A stretch of DNA of 64,000 nucleotides from Catenuloplanes indicus (GTDB taxonomy: Bacteria; Actinomycetota; Actinomycetes; Mycobacteriales; Micromonosporaceae). The position numbers and the translations under genes were made by a program. Position 1 is the first letter of the stretch, and every line of letters starts with the position of its first letter. The notes under the pieces were generated by a model, which worked only from the letters and a program-made list of their open reading frames with translations, was not told the DNA's origin and ran no database searches. This document shows positions 24,181 to 32,893 of the stretch, piece by piece. Location: NCBI RefSeq assembly GCF_030813715.1, contig NZ_JAUSUZ010000001.1:868001-932000 (forward strand), in the 5' to 3' direction.

Positions 24181-26640
24181 ATGACCGGCTGGTTGTCCGC
24201 ACCGTACGTCCGGGAGCAGGTCGCCGGTGCGTACGACCACGAGTACACCGTCGCCGGCACGCCGGAGTGGACGTATGCCCGGCGGGACGTGCCGCTTCCC
24301 GCGCACGGCTGGAAGCTGCACGTCTCGGCGCGGGCCGGGGACCTGCCGGACCTGGCCGCGGTGCTGGTGCCGTACCTGCTGGCGGAGCGGCACGACTTCA
24401 AGCTCGCGGCCGGCACCGCCGCGCTCGCCGCGATGAACGACGGCTACGAGCACCCGGCCACGGTCGGCAAGGCGTTCACCGTCTATCCGGAGCCGGACCG
24501 GGTGCGCACGCTGGGCCTGGCGCTGGCCCGGATGCTGCGCGGCCGGATCGGGCCCCGTGTGCTCAGCGACCGGCGTGTCGCCGCCGACGCGCCGGTCTAT
24601 TACCGGTATGGGCCGTTCGTGAACCAGTGGTTCGCTGGTGCGCGCGGCGTGCTGGCCGTGCAGATCCCCGGCCCGGGCGACGCCCGCTTCGACGCGATCG
24701 CCACGCTGCACTACCGGCAGCCGGACTGGGTCAGCGATCCGTTCGGGCCCGCACCGGCCGCGCCGCAGCTGCTCGGCGGCCGGTACACCGTGGACGACGG
24801 CATCATCCGGTCCGCGCACGGTGACGTGCTCCGCGGCCGGGACACCGCGACCGGCGACCGGGTGGTGATCAAGCAGGCCCGGGCGTACGTCGGCGAGGCG
24901 CGTCTGCGGCTGCGCAACGAACGCCGTGTGCTCGGCGCGCTGGACGGTGTCGGCGGCGTGCCGCGCTTCCTCGACCACTTCGCGCACGGCGACGACGAGT
25001 TCCTGGTCAGTACGGATCTCGGCGGCGACAATCTGCAGACCCGGATCATGACCGGCGGTGCGCTCGGCCTGTCCCCCGCGTTCACCCGGCTCGCCCACGA
25101 GCTGGCCGGGATCGTGTGCGCGCTGCACGACCGCGACGTGATCATGCGGGACGTCACGCCGCGCAACGTGGTCGGCACCGGCCTGGTCGACTTCGGCATC
25201 GCCGCGCTGCACGGGCTGCATCCGCGCGGCGGCACGCACGGCTTCGCCCCGTCCCGGCAGATGCGCGGCGCACCGGCCGTGCCGGAGGACGACGCGCACG
25301 CGCTCGGCATGACGCTCGCGTTCGCCGCGACCGGCCTGGTACCGGTGATCGTGGAGACCGAGGACGGGCTGTCCGCCGCGCGCATGCGCTCGTCGGTGAC
25401 CGCGCTGCTCGGGCCGTCCGCCGGCGTCCTGCTCGACCTGATCAGCGGTGACGGACCGGTCGCGCTCGCGGCGCTGCGCGCGCTCGCCGCCGGCTCGCTC
25501 TCACTCACGGGACCCCGCCGGGGGTACGGCCGGCGACCGTGCCCGGACGTACCCGCGCTGCGCCGTCACGTTCTCCGGGTCGTCTGCGAGCAGGCGCCGG
25601 GAAGGGTGCTCGACGCACCGGAGTCGGCGTACGCGTCGTTCGACGCCACGCTCTACACCGGCAGCGCCGGACTGGGCCTGGAGCTGCTGCATCATCGGGA
25701 GTTCCCGGCCGTACCCCCGCTGCTGGACAGGCTTTTCGAGCATGCGGGGCGAGCCGCCCGGCGCTTCCCGCGGCCGCCCGGTCTCCACCTCGGCTCCACC
25801 GGCACGCTGCTGTTCCGCGCGCGGATGGGTGACCCGGACGCGGCCGCGCCGGCCACGCCGTTCGACGCGGCCGATCCGCACGACGACATCATCAGCGGCA
25901 TCGCCGGGTGCGGTATCGGGCATCTGCTGCGCGGCGACCACGCCGCCGCCCGCGCCTGCGTGGACGCGCTGCTGCGGCCCGGGCCGATGCGGCTGTCCGT
26001 GACCGACACGCCGTCGCCGAGCACCGAGCCCGCGTCCAGCTACGCGCACGGCACCGCCGGGGTGCTCGATCTGCTGCTGGAGTACGTGGCCGCGACCGGC
26101 GACCCGGCGGTGCGCACCGAGGCCCGGCACCGTGCGGGCGTGCTGGCGCACACCGCGGCGGACCTGATCGTCCGGGCCCGCCGCCGCGGTGCCGTGCCGC
26201 TCGCGGTCTCCTGGTGCCAGGGCCTGGCCGGGATCGGCCGCGCGCTGCTGCACGCCACCACGGTGCTGGGTGCGGGCGAACGAGGCGACGCGCGTTTCGC
26301 GGAGTTGGCGCTGGCGGCCGCGGAGGTCTGCGCCGAGTGGGTGCCGCGCATGCAGAATCCGGGACAGTGCTGCGGCCTGGCCGGTGTCGGCACCTATCTG
26401 ATCGACTGTGCCCGGCACACCGGCGACGGCCGCTGGCTCGACGCGGCCCACGACGTGGCCCGCCAGCTGATGCGCCGCAGCCACGGCCCGGACGACGCGC
26501 CCAGGTTCGTCGATCTGGACCGGCAGGACGCGCCGCTGTCCTGGTCCGCCGGCTACACCGGCATCCTGACCTTCCTCCGCCGCCTCGACGACCCGGCCGC
26601 ACCGGGCCTGCTGGAACCGTCAGCTCTCCTGGCCGAGTAG
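24181..26640 (+). CDS. lanL: Class IV lanthionine synthetase LanL (lyase-kinase-cyclase)
   Basis: This 819-aa protein has three domains in order. The phospho-Ser/Thr lyase domain (about 1-195) includes VYYRYGPFVNQWF near 140-152. The Ser/Thr kinase domain (about 200-450) has Lys231 (VVIKQA), catalytic Asp324 and Asn329 (IMRDVTPRNVV) and the DFG motif at Asp337 (LVDFGIAA). The LanC-like cyclase (about 490-819) has WCQG (Cys679) and CCG (Cys730-731). The three Cys could bind zinc as Cys-Cys-Cys, instead of Cys-Cys-His as in most LanC enzymes. Zinc ligands separate LanL from class III LanKC. It phosphorylates, dehydrates and cyclises the adjacent precursor. No exporter or protease gene lies beside it. 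The 3' end overlaps the convergent small gene by 21 bp. Confidence 0.92.
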   Translation: MTGWLSAPYVREQVAGAYDHEYTVAGTPEWTYARRDVPLPAHGWKLHVSARAGDLPDLAAVLVPYLLAERHDFKLAAGTAALAAMNDGYEHPATVGKAFTVYPEPDRVRTLGLALARMLRGRIGPRVLSDRRVAADAPVYYRYGPFVNQWFAGARGVLAVQIPGPGDARFDAIATLHYRQPDWVSDPFGPAPAAPQLLGGRYTVDDGIIRSAHGDVLRGRDTATGDRVVIKQARAYVGEARLRLRNERRVLGALDGVGGVPRFLDHFAHGDDEFLVSTDLGGDNLQTRIMTGGALGLSPAFTRLAHELAGIVCALHDRDVIMRDVTPRNVVGTGLVDFGIAALHGLHPRGGTHGFAPSRQMRGAPAVPEDDAHALGMTLAFAATGLVPVIVETEDGLSAARMRSSVTALLGPSAGVLLDLISGDGPVALAALRALAAGSLSLTGPRRGYGRRPCPDVPALRRHVLRVVCEQAPGRVLDAPESAYASFDATLYTGSAGLGLELLHHREFPAVPPLLDRLFEHAGRAARRFPRPPGLHLGSTGTLLFRARMGDPDAAAPATPFDAADPHDDIISGIAGCGIGHLLRGDHAAARACVDALLRPGPMRLSVTDTPSPSTEPASSYAHGTAGVLDLLLEYVAATGDPAVRTEARHRAGVLAHTAADLIVRARRRGAVPLAVSWCQGLAGIGRALLHATTVLGAGERGDARFAELALAAAEVCAEWVPRMQNPGQCCGLAGVGTYLIDCARHTGDGRWLDAAHDVARQLMRRSHGPDDAPRFVDLDRQDAPLSWSAGYTGILTFLRRLDDPAAPGLLEPSALLAE

Positions 26641-26802
26641 TTTCCGCAGCTCCGCGTGCATGCTGACGACCTCGATGCGCGCGTCCAGGAAGCCGCGCCG
26701 GTAGTCCGCGCCGGTCTCCGGGTGTTCGGCCAGGTCGGCGTCCCGGCGCCCGTCCAGCGCGTCGACGCGGCCGGCGTTGTAGGCCAGCAACGCGTCCTCC
26801 AT
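26620..26802 (-). CDS. Small charged protein, function unknown
   Basis: This 60-aa protein starts at ATG 26802 with an excellent GAGGAGGA ribosome-binding site. It is a predicted helical hairpin: MEDALLAYNAGRVDAL and GADYRRGFLDARIEVV. Codon use is gene-like. It is convergent with, and overlaps, the 3' end of lanL by 21 bp. No family is recognised, and a link to the lanthipeptide is not evident. Confidence 0.7.
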   Translation of the reverse strand: MEDALLAYNAGRVDALDGRRDADLAEHPETGADYRRGFLDARIEVVSMHAELRKLLGQES

Positions 26803-26927
26803 GGCGATCCTCCTCGTGACGACGACGGCAGTCATTCTGCCCGCCCCGATCAAGCTCGCCACCAGGCATTTCGGCGTTCCGGGCAGCACTCGGACGCGTC
26901 ACCGCTGTCGGACTCCCGACACCGCCC

Positions 26928-27398
26928 TCACTCGGCGGTACGACGTGCCCGTTCGTAGTGCCGGCGCGCCTTCAGCTTGTTGCCGCAGGTCGCCATCGAG
27001 CACCAGCGGGCGCTGTTGGACTTGCTGCGATCGAGCAGGAACAGCTCGCACTCGTCGTTCGCGCACGGCCGCAGCCGGCCCGGTGCGGCGCGGCGCAGTT
27101 CGTCCCAGGCCAGGACCGCCTCGACGACGAGCGCGCGGGCGCCGTCGGCGTCGATCGCCCACACCACGCCGTCCGCGGTGACCGACGGCACCGAGCGCAC
27201 GCCGTCGAGCAGCGGCGCCAGCGCGGTAGCCGGACGCCGGCCCCGAACCACGTCCTGCAGCAGGTCACGCGCGGTGCGCAGCGCCCGCCGGCCGGCGTCC
27301 GGCAGCTCCGGCCACGCCTCGTCGAGCCGGTCCGTCCGTACCCCGTCGATCACCGGTGCGGTGTTGAGCAGTGTCAGCAGGAACGCGGTGTCCGCCAT
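26928..27398 (-). CDS. CGNR zinc-finger protein (ABATE-type regulator)
   Basis: This 156-aa protein carries a stress-response-type N-terminal domain (FLLTLLNTAPVIDGV, about 6-20). It ends with the CGNR zinc finger at about 110-152, with Cys pairs in LRPCANDEC and ARWCSMATCGNK and the CGN hallmark. Such proteins are probable DNA- or RNA-binding regulators. It is divergent from the alpha/beta hydrolase, and the 5' leaders of the two genes are near-perfect mirror images, so it most likely controls the hydrolase and itself. Confidence 0.88.
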   Translation of the reverse strand: MADTAFLLTLLNTAPVIDGVRTDRLDEAWPELPDAGRRALRTARDLLQDVVRGRRPATALAPLLDGVRSVPSVTADGVVWAIDADGARALVVEAVLAWDELRRAAPGRLRPCANDECELFLLDRSKSNSARWCSMATCGNKLKARRHYERARRTAE

Positions 27399-27483
27399 TT
27401 CTAACCCCCATAAGCCTCTTGACAGGTTACCGCATCCGATGCTTGGCTCTAACCATCAAAGTTACTTATGGAGGTTAGAAATG
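27396..27483. promoter_or_regulatory. Symmetric divergent control region with 19-bp inverted repeat
   Basis: The left arm 27396-27414 and right arm 27465-27483 are inverted copies with one mismatch in 19 positions; each arm holds the start codon, RBS and leader of its own gene (CTTATGGAGGTTAGAAATG on the right). A GGTTA half-site occurs twice more between the arms (27425 region and, inverted, near 27449). A -35-like TTGACA lies at 27419-27424. This looks like a two-faced promoter with a shared operator. Confidence 0.7.
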
Positions 27484-28350
27484 CCCGAGATCCACCACCG
27501 GTATGCGACCGTCGACGGCCGGCGCCTGTTCTACCGCGAGGCCGGCGACCCGGCGCAGCCCGCGTTCGTGCTGCTGCACGGCTTCCCGACCAGTTCGCAC
27601 ATGTTCCGCACGCTGATACCGCTGCTGGCCGGCGACTTCCACGTCATCGCCCCGGACCACCTCGGCTTCGGCCTCTCCGACGCCCCGCCGGCCGCCGAGT
27701 TCGACTACTCGTTCGACGCGCTCGCGGACCTCACCGAGGCCCTGCTCGACCAGCTCGGCATCGACCGCTACGCGATCTACGTCCAGGACTACGGCGCCCC
27801 GATCGGGTGGCGGCTCGCGCTGCGCCGGCCCGAGGCGATCACCGCGATCGTCACTCAGAACGGCAACGCGTACGAGGACGGTCTGGTCCCCTCGTTCTGG
27901 TCCCCGGTCCGCGACTACTGGGCCGCACAGACGCCGCAGACCGAGGCCGGCGTACGCGGCGCCCTCACGCTGGACGCGATCCGCTGGCAGTACCTGCACG
28001 GCGTCCCCGACGAGACCCTGGTCGACCCGACCGCCTGGTGGCACGACGTCACGCTGATCGGGCGCCCCGGCAACGACGAGATCCAGCTCAAGCTGTTCCT
28101 CGACTACGCCAGCAACCTCGCGCTCTACCCCCGCCTGCACGACTACTTCCGCGCCGGCGGAGTCCCGCTGCTCGCCGTCTGGGGCCGCAACGACGAGATC
28201 TTCGGCCCGGCCGGCGCCCACGCGTTCTCCGCCGACCTCCCGCACGCCGAGGTCCACCTCCTCGACGGCGGCCACTTCCTCCTGGAGACCGCGGTCGACG
28301 AGGTCGCCGTCCTGATCCGCGATTTCCTCACCCGGCGTCTGCCGCACTGA
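27481..28350 (+). CDS. Alpha/beta hydrolase, epoxide hydrolase/haloalkane dehalogenase type
   Basis: This 289-aa protein has oxyanion motif LLHGFPTSS (about 34-42), nucleophile Asp103 in YVQDYGAPIGWR, acid Asp238 (WGRNDEIF) and base His265 (DGGHFLLET). An aspartate nucleophile places it with epoxide hydrolases and haloalkane dehalogenases. The residue after the nucleophile is Tyr, not the Trp that stabilises halide in dehalogenases, so dehalogenation is less likely. GGAGG precedes the ATG. Its gene is divergent from the CGNR protein across a symmetric regulatory region. The physiological substrate is unknown; a detoxification role is inferred. Confidence 0.88.
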   Translation: MPEIHHRYATVDGRRLFYREAGDPAQPAFVLLHGFPTSSHMFRTLIPLLAGDFHVIAPDHLGFGLSDAPPAAEFDYSFDALADLTEALLDQLGIDRYAIYVQDYGAPIGWRLALRRPEAITAIVTQNGNAYEDGLVPSFWSPVRDYWAAQTPQTEAGVRGALTLDAIRWQYLHGVPDETLVDPTAWWHDVTLIGRPGNDEIQLKLFLDYASNLALYPRLHDYFRAGGVPLLAVWGRNDEIFGPAGAHAFSADLPHAEVHLLDGGHFLLETAVDEVAVLIRDFLTRRLPH

Positions 28351-28426
28351 GCGAACAACAACACGATCACGGCGGTACGGGCCGCCGGCGCTTCCCGCAG
28401 CGCGGCCGGATCGGTACGGCGGCGAG

Positions 28427-29134
28427 TCAGGCGAGGAGCTTCTCGCGCATGGTCTTGCCCGGGTTGAACTGGCCGACGATCTGCTGGCCGGTGGGGAGCA
28501 GGACGTCGATGGTGTTGTTGCGGCGCATCAGTTCGCGGACCGGCTTCGGCAGCGGGGGCTCCTGCGGCATCGCGTTGCGGATGTCGGTGGCGGTCTGGAT
28601 GAGACGGTCGGCCAGCATCGCGGAGTCCGCGTCGACCCGGACCCGGCCGAACTCCCACCCGCAGATCAGCAGGTCGAGGCTCTCGAAGAGATGGGTGAGC
28701 GTGGCGTACGAGTCGGCCACGTCGACGAAGCGGTGTGCGTTGCGGCCGATGACGGTTGCGGCGGCCTGCACGTGGATGTAGGGGTGCAGGCCGCCGGCGA
28801 GCGCGAACAGCGGCCACTGCATGGCGTGGCCGGCTTCCTTCCAGAGTGGCCGGTAGTTGCGGCGGTCGACGATCAGGCGGTGGCCGCTGCGGCGGTAGAT
28901 GTCGGCGCACTGGGCGGCGAGCGCGTCGTTGGCCGTGTCGGCGAACTCGCGCATGATCGTGGCGGCGGCCATCAGGCCGTCGTCGCCCTGCAGGAACGGG
29001 CCGACGGCGGCCGCCTGGTCCGGGAAGCGGCCCTGCACGTGTGCGCCGAAACCCTGCCGGACCTGGGCGAGGATCTGCGCCTGCTGGCCGGGGTCGTGCT
29101 GGACCTTCCGCTTACCAAGACCGAAAAGTCGCAT
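28427..29134 (-). CDS. Conserved-looking cytoplasmic protein, function unknown
   Basis: This 235-aa protein starts at ATG 29134 with GAGGGC upstream. It is a soluble, mainly helical protein with a basic N-terminus (MRLFGLGKRKVQHDPGQQAQ) and segments such as CADIYRRSGHRLIVDRRNY and FESLDLLICGWEFGRV. The C-terminal strand-rich part (TIDVLLPTGQQIVGQFNPGKTMREKLL) could be a small beta domain. I do not recognise the family. The codon use and length indicate a genuine gene standing alone between the hydrolase and the glycosyltransferase operon. Confidence 0.7.
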   Translation of the reverse strand: MRLFGLGKRKVQHDPGQQAQILAQVRQGFGAHVQGRFPDQAAAVGPFLQGDDGLMAAATIMREFADTANDALAAQCADIYRRSGHRLIVDRRNYRPLWKEAGHAMQWPLFALAGGLHPYIHVQAAATVIGRNAHRFVDVADSYATLTHLFESLDLLICGWEFGRVRVDADSAMLADRLIQTATDIRNAMPQEPPLPKPVRELMRRNNTIDVLLPTGQQIVGQFNPGKTMREKLLA

Positions 29135-29248
29135 GTGCCCTCGTTTCGACCGCGCCGGTAAACGGGAGTCATGTTAACGAAGATCACCGCGGACGGTCTC
29201 GGCGCGGGTCCGGAATCCCCGAAAGTGGATCCCGGACCCACGGTACGG

Positions 29249-30802
29249 TCAGGCCGTGACCAGGCGGCGGCGCGTCCCGCTGCGGGCGACGACCGCGTCG
29301 TACAGCTCGGCCGGGGTGAGCGTGGCGTACCAGGGCTCGCCCGGCGCCCGCTCGTACCGTTCCATCGAGATCAGGAACGTGGCCGCGTAGCCGGTGCTGA
29401 GCGCGATGAACGCGCCGGCCCAGGCCGCGATCGCGACGTGCTCGCCCTGGACCAGCCGCACCACCGCGAGCGTGAGCACGGCCAGGCTCGCCAGCGCGTA
29501 GAGCCGGTAGGTGTTCTTCAGCGCACCGCTGGAGGTGCGGTCGGTGCGCTTGACCGTGACGCCGAACTTCCGGTCGTCACCGATCAGCGCGCGAAGGGCC
29601 GAGATCATCGGTACGGTGTCCGCCACGCCGAACGCCTCGCTGTGCAGCAGGTGGTAATGGCCGCGGCCGAAGACCACCACGATCCACACCGACACGACCG
29701 TGAAGGCCAGGAACGCGAAACCATATTGGCTGTACGGCCCGGTGACCGGCGCGACGCCGGTGATCAGTGCGGCCAGCGGGGCCAGCAGGTAGAGCACGCG
29801 CGTCGGCCCCTGCAGGTGCGTGACCATCGCGCTGAAGTAGTTGAGCCGCTGCCAGCCGGTCAGGCCACGTACGCGCAGCGGCGAATCCGGGTGCCGGAAC
29901 AGCAGGCGCAGGCTGCCGGCCGCCCAGCGCCGCCGGGTCCGGTAATACTCGCGCAGGTTCTCCACTTCGAGGCCGTACGCGAGCGACTCGCCCAGGTAGA
30001 TCGACTTCCAGCCGCGGGCGTGGATGCGCAGCGACGTGTGGATGTCCTCGGTCGGCGTGTCCGGCGCGAACCCGCCGGCCGAGTCGATCGCGGCCCGGCG
30101 CAGCATCGCGGACGTACCGGTGTAGATCGCGCTGTTGGTGTAGTTCTTGGTCGGCTGGATGCCACCGTAGAACATGCCCTGCTCGTGCCAGCCCCGGTCG
30201 CCGCGGAACGTGAACGACTCCTGGTTGTAGAAACTCTGCGGCGACTGTACGAAGCCGACGCGCGGGTCGTCGAAGTAGCCGACGGTCCGCTCGATGAACT
30301 CGGGCAGCGGTATGTGGTCGGCGTCCAGCGTGACCACGAACTCCGCGTCCGTGTAGCGCAGGCCGTTGTTGAGGTTGCCGGCCTTGGCGCCCTCGTTCGT
30401 GGTACGCGCGACGTAGCGGGCGCCGTGCCGGGCCGCCATCTCGCGCACCTCGGGCCGGTCGCCGTCGTCGAGCACCAGCACGTCCCGCACGCCGCGCACG
30501 CGCATCGCGCCGATCACCGTGGGTTCGAGCACCAGCGGCGGCTCGTTCGCGGTCGGGATCAGGATGTCGACCGTCTCCCGGACCTCTTCGACGGTACGGG
30601 GTGCGGCGCTCGCCGCCCTGCGCAGTGTGAGCATGAAGCAGATCGAGGTGAGCACGCCGAACAGCTCGATCAGCCAGGCGGCCGGGCCGTACCAGACGGT
30701 CCAGTTGACCACCGCGGTCCGCCACACCACGAACGCGGTGGCGAGCGCGAGGAACGTCCAGAACAGCGCGGGGAACCAGCGCGGGTCACGGTGCACGATC
30801 AC
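29249..30802 (-). CDS. Membrane glycosyltransferase 2 (cellulose-synthase-like)
   Basis: This 517-aa protein starts with GTG. Two helices sit at the N-terminus (about 11-28 and 42-60). The GT-A domain follows with the processive D,D,D,RxxRW set: VDILIPTANEP, DDGDR, LDADHIPLPEF, a TED (PTEDIHTSLRIH) and YYRTRRRWAAGSLRL. At least four helices lie at the C-terminus. This is the BcsA/hyaluronan-synthase layout: it polymerises a nucleotide-sugar on the cytoplasmic face and extrudes the glycan. No PilZ domain is present. It is last in a four-gene overlapping operon; its GTG overlaps the upstream glycosyltransferase stop by 4 bp. Confidence 0.92.
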   Translation of the reverse strand: MIVHRDPRWFPALFWTFLALATAFVVWRTAVVNWTVWYGPAAWLIELFGVLTSICFMLTLRRAASAAPRTVEEVRETVDILIPTANEPPLVLEPTVIGAMRVRGVRDVLVLDDGDRPEVREMAARHGARYVARTTNEGAKAGNLNNGLRYTDAEFVVTLDADHIPLPEFIERTVGYFDDPRVGFVQSPQSFYNQESFTFRGDRGWHEQGMFYGGIQPTKNYTNSAIYTGTSAMLRRAAIDSAGGFAPDTPTEDIHTSLRIHARGWKSIYLGESLAYGLEVENLREYYRTRRRWAAGSLRLLFRHPDSPLRVRGLTGWQRLNYFSAMVTHLQGPTRVLYLLAPLAALITGVAPVTGPYSQYGFAFLAFTVVSVWIVVVFGRGHYHLLHSEAFGVADTVPMISALRALIGDDRKFGVTVKRTDRTSSGALKNTYRLYALASLAVLTLAVVRLVQGEHVAIAAWAGAFIALSTGYAATFLISMERYERAPGEPWYATLTPAELYDAVVARSGTRRRLVTA

Positions 30803-31872
30803 GACGGGACCTCCTCGGTCACGGTGCGGGCGACCCGGTGCGCCTCGGCGCGCACCAGGGCGGTGAAACGGCCGCCGAGCCGGAGCACCGGCGGCAGCAG
30901 CCGGGCCTCGGCGATGCTGTGGTCGTCGTAGGGCAGCGCCAGACCGGCGATCGGAAGCCGCTCCCTGACCTCGCCCGGCGTGTCGTCGCCGGACACGCCG
31001 ATGGTGAGCACGTCATCGTGTCCCAGGACCACGGACAGCCGGGCACCGGCGAGCGCGCGCAGCAGCTCCGGATAGGCCGCGTTCGCCTCGAAGTCACCGA
31101 GTGCGCAGGCCAGCTCGACGTCGTGGCCGGGCCAGCGGCGCAGGAAGTACCGGTAGTTGACGGTCTCGGTGCGCCGGTTCGCCGCGACGTCGCGCACGTG
31201 CGGCAGGTGCACGCCGTAGAGGTCGCGGCCCATCACGATCGGCGTGCCGGAGCGGCTGACCCGGTACGCCCATTCCAGGTCCTCCACGCCGTATCCGGTG
31301 AAGGCCTCGTCGAAGAACGGCGTGGTGTCCCGGCGCAGCGCGATCAGCGCGGTCCAGGCGAACGACCACGGAATCACCTGCGGCGTGCGCAGGCGTGGGT
31401 CGTCGTGTACCGACGGCCGGGCCTGGAGGTCGTCGAGGACCTTGCGGTAGTGCTCCCACGACCGTGCGACCACGGACGTCACGTCGCCGGTGTTGTTGTC
31501 GTAGTCGAGCATCTGGCCGACCACGCAGACGCGCTGCCCGTACCCGAAGTGGCGCTCCCAGAGGGTTTCCAGCGACCGGGACGGGAGCGTCATGTCCACG
31601 TCCATCAGCACCACCACCTCGCCGGTGGCCTGGCGCAGCGCCAGGTTGCGGGCCGCGCCGACCTTCCACGGCGCGGCGGAGAGCACGGAGACGACGTTCA
31701 GCGTGGCCGTGAACTCGCGGCAGATCGCCACGTACTCCGCGCTGTACTCCATCGCGCCGATCACGACCTGCGGGCGGAGCGTCTGCTCGGCCAGCGACGA
31801 CAGCGCCAGCCGCAGGTTGTCCGGCCGCCCCCGGTACGGGATCACCACGCTGATCTCAGGCACCGTGCTCAC
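30799..31872 (-). CDS. Family 2 glycosyltransferase with C-terminal extension
   Basis: This 357-aa protein has the GT-A core EISVVIPYRGRPDNL, a DxD-like LMDVDM (about 90-95) and the acceptor-side motif FTGYGVEDLEWAYR (about 190-203). The last motif is the G..(E)D.EW signature of galactosyl/N-acetylgalactosaminyltransferases and chondroitin-type polymerases. The last 110 aa may form a separate domain. It has no membrane helix. GTG 31872 overlaps the dehydrogenase gene by 17 bp; an in-frame GTG at 31863 is an alternative. It probably adds or primes a sugar for the product of the neighbouring membrane synthase. Confidence 0.88.
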   Translation of the reverse strand: MSTVPEISVVIPYRGRPDNLRLALSSLAEQTLRPQVVIGAMEYSAEYVAICREFTATLNVVSVLSAAPWKVGAARNLALRQATGEVVVLMDVDMTLPSRSLETLWERHFGYGQRVCVVGQMLDYDNNTGDVTSVVARSWEHYRKVLDDLQARPSVHDDPRLRTPQVIPWSFAWTALIALRRDTTPFFDEAFTGYGVEDLEWAYRVSRSGTPIVMGRDLYGVHLPHVRDVAANRRTETVNYRYFLRRWPGHDVELACALGDFEANAAYPELLRALAGARLSVVLGHDDVLTIGVSGDDTPGEVRERLPIAGLALPYDDHSIAEARLLPPVLRLGGRFTALVRAEAHRVARTVTEEVPS

Positions 31873-32893
31873 CCGGCATCAGCAGCACCTTGCAGCTCGC
31901 CTCCGGCGCCGCGCCCACCGACCGGGCGTCGATGTCGCAGCCGAGCGCCGCGAACCCCTTGCGGTAGTCGGCCAGCGGCACCGTGTGGCTGATCAGCCGC
32001 TCGGCCGGGACCCGGCCGGAGACGATCAGGTGGAACGCCTCCTCGAACGAGCCGTGCAGCGAGTCGATCGAGCCGATGATGTTCAGGCTCCGGTCGCCGA
32101 TCAGCATGGTGTCGATCGCGGCGACCCGCTCCTTGAGCCCGATCGACATGAACGTGCCGCCCGGCGCCATCCGGGGCAGCAACTCCTCCAGGAAGTGCGA
32201 CGTGGTGTCCACGACGATGTCCAGGTCGTCGGCGTCGCTCAGCGAGGCGACGGCCCGGCTGCCGGCCGGGAGCCGGTCGCGGGCGAAGTCGAGCCGGGCC
32301 GGTGACCGCTCGACCACGGTCGGGGTGAGGCCCTTCAGCGACAGCATCCAGGCGTAGAGCAGGCCGAGCGGGCCGGCGCCGATCACGTACGTGTTCATCG
32401 CCAGCGACGCCGGCTGGATCTTCCGCACGCCGGTGACCACGCAGCTGAGCGGCTCGGTCAGCGCGGCCGCGCGCAGCGGCACATGATCCGGGACGCGGTG
32501 CACGAACGCGGACGTGGTCCGGTACCGCCCGGCGAACGCGCCGTCGTAGCTGACGCCGCTCTCCGTGCCGTGCTTGCCCACGCAGTGGTTGATCCGGCCG
32601 GTCCGGCACATCCGGCAGCGCCCGCAGTACGGCGTCGGGTTGATCACCACGCGGTCGCCGGGCGCGATCGTGGTGACGCCCGCGCCGACCTCGGCCACGA
32701 TCCCGGACGCCTCGTGACCGAGCGTGACACCGGGGACCGCGACCGGGTAGGCGCCGGAGACGATGCCCAGGTCGGTGCCGCAGATGCCGCAGTAGGCGAT
32801 GTCCACCACGACGTCGTCGTCGCCGATGACGTGCAGGTCGGGTACGTCCGCCAGGTCCACGTTCCACGCCGATGCGAAGGTGAGCGCCTTCAT
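31856..32893 (-). CDS. Zinc-dependent medium-chain dehydrogenase
   Basis: This 345-aa protein starts at ATG 32893. It has the catalytic-zinc site YCGICGTDLG (Cys about 38), GHEASGIVAEVG, and a structural-zinc cluster in PYCGRCRMCRTGRINHC. The NAD(P) Rossmann motif is VIGAGPLGLLYAWML (about 170-184). It resembles sorbitol/threonine-type and aminocyclitol (2-deoxy-scyllo-inosamine type) dehydrogenases. Its start overlaps the aminotransferase stop (ATGA). In this context it would oxidise a sugar or cyclitol hydroxyl to the ketone that the aminotransferase then aminates. Confidence 0.9.
   Translation of the reverse strand: MKALTFASAWNVDLADVPDLHVIGDDDVVVDIAYCGICGTDLGIVSGAYPVAVPGVTLGHEASGIVAEVGAGVTTIAPGDRVVINPTPYCGRCRMCRTGRINHCVGKHGTESGVSYDGAFAGRYRTTSAFVHRVPDHVPLRAAALTEPLSCVVTGVRKIQPASLAMNTYVIGAGPLGLLYAWMLSLKGLTPTVVERSPARLDFARDRLPAGSRAVASLSDADDLDIVVDTTSHFLEELLPRMAPGGTFMSIGLKERVAAIDTMLIGDRSLNIIGSIDSLHGSFEEAFHLIVSGRVPAERLISHTVPLADYRKGFAALGCDIDARSVGAAPEASCKVLLMPGEHGA

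Noticed and set aside
27481-28350. Haloalkane dehalogenase as a firm call
   Set aside because: The halide-stabilising Trp after the nucleophile Asp is replaced by Tyr, so only the broader epoxide-hydrolase/dehalogenase class is claimed.
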